A stretch of 64,000 nt of DNA. Source: CAVQCA01 sp963710815 (GTDB lineage Bacteria; Pseudomonadota; Gammaproteobacteria; UBA9214). The notes under the pieces are model-generated. The model searched no databases, was not told the DNA's origin, and was given only the letters and a program-made list of their open reading frames with translations. The DNA is taken from the NCBI GenBank assembly GCA_963710815.1, contig CAVQCA010000135.1:1-64000 (forward strand), read 5' to 3'. Both the position numbers and the translations under genes were made by a program. Shown here one piece after another: positions 61,297 to 64,000 of this stretch (position 1 is the stretch's first letter; each line of letters starts with the position of its first letter).

Positions 61297-63114
61297 TCAG
61301 CCTAGGTAGCGGATCTCCCGTGCATCGCGGTAGATCTTGTGCGACAGCTGGGAGGCGAGATTCAGCAGCAGCTTTGTCTTCACCACGTCAACCAGGTCAT
61401 CGAATTTCACCTCCAGGCATTCCGTGTCCTGCGTGGCCATCACATCGGCCGCCCGGCGCCGCTCGTTCAGCAGGGAAACCTCGCCGAAGGCGGTGCCGCT
61501 GGTGAGAGTGGCCAGACGGACCGCACGGTTTGAACCCGCGCTCACGGTGACATCCACCTGGCCATCGAGGAGAAAGAAAAACGAATCGGCGGATTCGCCG
61601 GAGCGGAAGATGACCTCACCGGTGGCGAAGTTGACTACCCTGCCCACCGAGAGCAACTGGCCGATTTCCGTCTCATCCATGTTCTGGCACAGGTACTGGT
61701 CGCGGATGTCGATGTCCGCCGTGATCTCACTGGCGTCGGTGCCCTGTATGAGACGGTTCTCGCACCACTCCAGTGCGCGGTCGGTGTCCTCGAAGCGGAG
61801 CAGTTCACCGCTGGTATCGGGCAAATGCTTTGTGAGATATCTGCAAAACGGATAGTGATCATGGGTGTTCGCGAATAATACATGCCTGCCTTCCTGCAGC
61901 AGGTTGCGCGCCAGGCGGGTGAATATCTGACTTGCGGAGAGATCGATGTCGAAGACCTTTTTCATGTCGATGATGAGAAACTCGAATTCAGTTTCCTGCG
62001 AGATGATCTGCTGGACGACGGATTCCGCCGAACCGAACTTGAGTTCGCCCTGCAGCTCGAAGACATGGATGCGCTGGCCTTCGGCATCGAGGAAGCGGTT
62101 CTCTTCCATGCCGCGCCAGCGGCGCGAGCGGACCTTGGAGCCATCATAATGCACCCGGATTACCGAGGCGGAGGTCGAACGCACGACATTGAAGACATGA
62201 AGCCGCAAGTCCTCGGAGATTCTCCGGCAGGCCGCGATGCCGCGCACGCTGTTGCCCTTGACATCGAGCGGCGGGGAGAATACGCCCAGCCCGAACTGGC
62301 CGGGCAGCACCGCCATGATGCCGCCGCCCACGCCGCTCTTGGCCGGCAGGCCGACATCATGCAGCCAGGAGCCCGAGTAGTCATACATGCCGCATGAACT
62401 CATCACGCTCAACACCTTTTCGACGTACTTGCCGCTGAGGGCGGTCACGCCGGTGATCGGGTTGACGCCGTTGTTTGCCAGGCAGGCGCCCATGAGAGCG
62501 AGGTCGCGCGCGGTCACCAGTATCGAGCATTGCCTGAAATAGATGTCCAGCACCTCTTCCGGTGTCCGGTCCAGTATCCCGTAGCCATTGAGGAGATGCG
62601 CGATGGCGCGGTTGCGGTGGCCGGTCTCGCTCTCGGAGCGGTAGACCTTGTCGTCGATCGTCATGCCGTGGCCGGCATAACGTTCGAGGCAGGTCATGAT
62701 GCGCTGCATCGGACTGGCACCCTGCTCGCTGTGGATCAGGCCCGAGGTGGCGATGGCGCCGGCATTGATCATGGGATTCAGCGGCCGGCCGGTCTGCGCC
62801 TCCAGGCTGATCGAGTTGAAGGCCTCGCCCGACGGTTCCACGCCCACCCTGGCCTGCACCCGCTCGAGACCGTTGTCTTCGAGGGCGAGGCCATAGATGA
62901 TGGCCTTGGAGATAGACTGGATGGTGAACGGCAGCTGGGTGTCGCCGACCTGGTAGACATGACCGTCCACCGTGGCGATCGTGATTCCGAACCAGTCGGG
63001 GTTGGCGTGGGAGAGTTCCGGGATATAGCTCGCCACTTCGCCACTGCGCAGTGAGGACAGCTCGGTGCAGAGTTCCTGCAGATACTCTTGTATGGGTGAG
63101 GAGAAGCGAGCCAT
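61297..63114 (-). CDS. glsA: Glutaminase fused to STAS and cyclic-nucleotide-binding domains
   Basis: This 605-residue protein begins with a complete glutaminase (about residues 10-310) that converts glutamine to glutamate and ammonia. The catalytic Ser67-x-x-Lys70 is in IQSISKAI, and NPMINAGAIA and GVGGGIMAVLPG are present. A STAS-like domain follows (about 350-445), then a cAMP/cGMP-binding-type domain (about 475-590: ATGEVIFRSGESADSFFFLL, GTAFGEVSLLNERRRAADVM). The fusion suggests regulation of glutaminase by a nucleotide or partner protein. It is monocistronic. Confidence 0.93.
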   Translation of the reverse strand: MARFSSPIQEYLQELCTELSSLRSGEVASYIPELSHANPDWFGITIATVDGHVYQVGDTQLPFTIQSISKAIIYGLALEDNGLERVQARVGVEPSGEAFNSISLEAQTGRPLNPMINAGAIATSGLIHSEQGASPMQRIMTCLERYAGHGMTIDDKVYRSESETGHRNRAIAHLLNGYGILDRTPEEVLDIYFRQCSILVTARDLALMGACLANNGVNPITGVTALSGKYVEKVLSVMSSCGMYDYSGSWLHDVGLPAKSGVGGGIMAVLPGQFGLGVFSPPLDVKGNSVRGIAACRRISEDLRLHVFNVVRSTSASVIRVHYDGSKVRSRRWRGMEENRFLDAEGQRIHVFELQGELKFGSAESVVQQIISQETEFEFLIIDMKKVFDIDLSASQIFTRLARNLLQEGRHVLFANTHDHYPFCRYLTKHLPDTSGELLRFEDTDRALEWCENRLIQGTDASEITADIDIRDQYLCQNMDETEIGQLLSVGRVVNFATGEVIFRSGESADSFFFLLDGQVDVTVSAGSNRAVRLATLTSGTAFGEVSLLNERRRAADVMATQDTECLEVKFDDLVDVVKTKLLLNLASQLSHKIYRDAREIRYLG

Positions 63115-63441
63115 ATAATAATGATTCCGGTTAACGGTACATTGGCTATCTTATGGAAGAACCGTGCCAGTGCCACGCTCATTCACCGCGAGGTTCCGGC
63201 CACCTGAACCCCGGTATACGGTCAAGCACTTGATTCGGCGGTCGTCTCGCCGGTGCGCAAGGGATGTATGTGAGGTCTGGACTGACACATGCCATGGAGA
63301 TCATCATGCACCGGCGCCGACCCGTATTGGTGCATGCGGCATCATTATGGTGCAGTCACGGCGCCGGGCGGGGAATCGTGATCCGGTGTTTGCCGTATAA
63401 TTTTTTGTTGTTGCAGGGATTGAAGCGCACAGGAGGTGCAC
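63115..63441. other. Intergenic region without recognisable gene
   Basis: This 327-bp divergent gap between the glutaminase and DUF4124 genes holds no supported gene; short frames here lack ribosome-binding sites. A good ribosome-binding site (AGGAGG at about 63430) belongs to the following gene. No repeat of the window families is seen. Confidence 0.4.
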
Positions 63442-63906
63442 ATGAAAACGCTGGTTGGCGTTACCTTGAGTCTTATTTTCAGCATGCCGGCGGTTGCCGG
63501 CGATATCTATAAATGGCGGGATGAAGCGGGTCAGCTGCACTTTGGCGACCGCCCGCCGGCGGTTGCGCGGGCGGAGCGAACGGTGGTGCAGCCCGCGACG
63601 GGACACGATGCGGGGGCGGGCGGCGGCAGCGGGCTCAGAGCCGGGGAGCGTGCGTGGCTGAGCGAGATCGACAAGCGGCACAGGGAAATACAGGCCCAAA
63701 AGAGGTCACGGGACAAGCAGGCCGCCGCCGCTGAAGCGAGGCGGGAAGCCATGGCCGAGCAGGATGCCAGGCGCTGTGCCGGCTATCGACAGAAGATCAG
63801 GGATTACGAAAACCGGCTGCGGGCCGGCTGCCGTGCCTCCACCTGCAATACCTACGATGCGCGGATTGCCCGGTATAAAAGCAAGGCGGAGCTGGTATGT
63901 CACTAG
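63442..63906 (+). CDS. DUF4124-domain exported protein
   Basis: This 154-residue protein has a signal peptide (MKTLVGVTLSLIFSMPAVAG) followed by the DUF4124 core DIYKWRDEAGQLHFGDRPP, an Ala/Gly linker and a charged coiled-coil-like segment with four late cysteines (CAGYRQ, GCRASTCNTY, LVCH). DUF4124 proteins are common periplasmic proteins of gammaproteobacteria with unknown function. An AGGAGG site precedes the ATG; an in-frame GTG two codons earlier is the alternative start. Confidence 0.85.
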   Translation: MKTLVGVTLSLIFSMPAVAGDIYKWRDEAGQLHFGDRPPAVARAERTVVQPATGHDAGAGGGSGLRAGERAWLSEIDKRHREIQAQKRSRDKQAAAAEARREAMAEQDARRCAGYRQKIRDYENRLRAGCRASTCNTYDARIARYKSKAELVCH

Positions 63907-64000
63907 CCTCGCTCTCGCAGCCCAGCCCGTTGCGGGAGACCTCTGCCCGGGCAAACCCTGCGAGACCATGCGTGCGGCCCTGGCCCTGGCCCTGCCTCAG

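Noticed and set aside
61087..61305. 72-codon open frame before the glutaminase gene end
   Set aside because: No good ribosome-binding site, G+C-rich low-information composition, and it overlaps the glutaminase stop on the other strand.
63968..64000. ATG followed by Ala/Leu codons at the window end, like a signal peptide start
   Set aside because: Only eleven codons are visible and no clear ribosome-binding site precedes it; it may be real but cannot be supported from this window.

Overview
The window looks like an origin-proximal stretch of a Gammaproteobacterium chromosome with roughly 60% G+C. The gene orders mnmG-rsmG-parA-parB-atpIBEFHAGDC-glmU-glmS and polA / engB-cytochrome c4-dsbA are classic gammaproteobacterial arrangements. 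Cytochrome c4, cytochrome b561, Cus-type metal efflux and several c-di-GMP proteins suggest a free-living respiratory organism, possibly related to sulfur-oxidising Chromatiales-like lineages. That last placement is inference; no rRNA or other taxonomic marker is present.

Layout. 0-7 kb: an ABC exporter, an APC permease, a NYN-domain protein, a small membrane protein, a bacterioferritin-like protein and a TetR regulator, separated by several different palindromic repeats. 7-23 kb: the housekeeping core (tRNA and rRNA modification, chromosome partitioning, the complete nine-gene F1Fo ATP synthase operon with a visible sigma-70 promoter, a SlyD-like FKBP, glmU, glmS). 23-32 kb: a pair of paralogous Cys-rich membrane-anchored proteins, uvrD, a patatin-like hydrolase, a PAS-GGDEF-EAL protein, a PagL-like outer-membrane protein and a DUF2782 protein. 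32-40 kb: polA, a strong small-RNA candidate, engB, cytochrome c4, dsbA, an AlsS-type acetolactate synthase and an EEP-family hydrolase. 40-51 kb: a cytochrome b561 / PepSY / two-component operon, then a Cus-type tripartite metal efflux operon with a Cys/His-rich leader gene and a divergent CDF transporter. 51-57 kb: phoB-phoR-phoU, a divergent Ppx/GppA-like protein, an ArsR regulator with a problematic 5' end and glucokinase. 57-64 kb: a coiled-coil protein with a degenerate GGDEF-EAL module (FimX-like), a glutaminase-STAS-cNMP fusion and a DUF4124 protein.

The most interesting signal is in the polA-engB interval at 35.41-35.55 kb. A sigma-E-like promoter is followed by three stable hairpins with C-rich, anti-Shine-Dalgarno-like single strands and a near-perfect Rho-independent terminator. 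This is the position occupied by Spot 42 in enterics and by ErsA in Pseudomonas. Intergenic regions also carry at least six families of inverted-repeat elements. One family begins exactly at the stop codon of three unrelated genes. Another has two MITE-like copies nearly 59 kb apart with related terminal inverted repeats.

No tRNA, rRNA, CRISPR array, intact insertion sequence or prophage gene was found.
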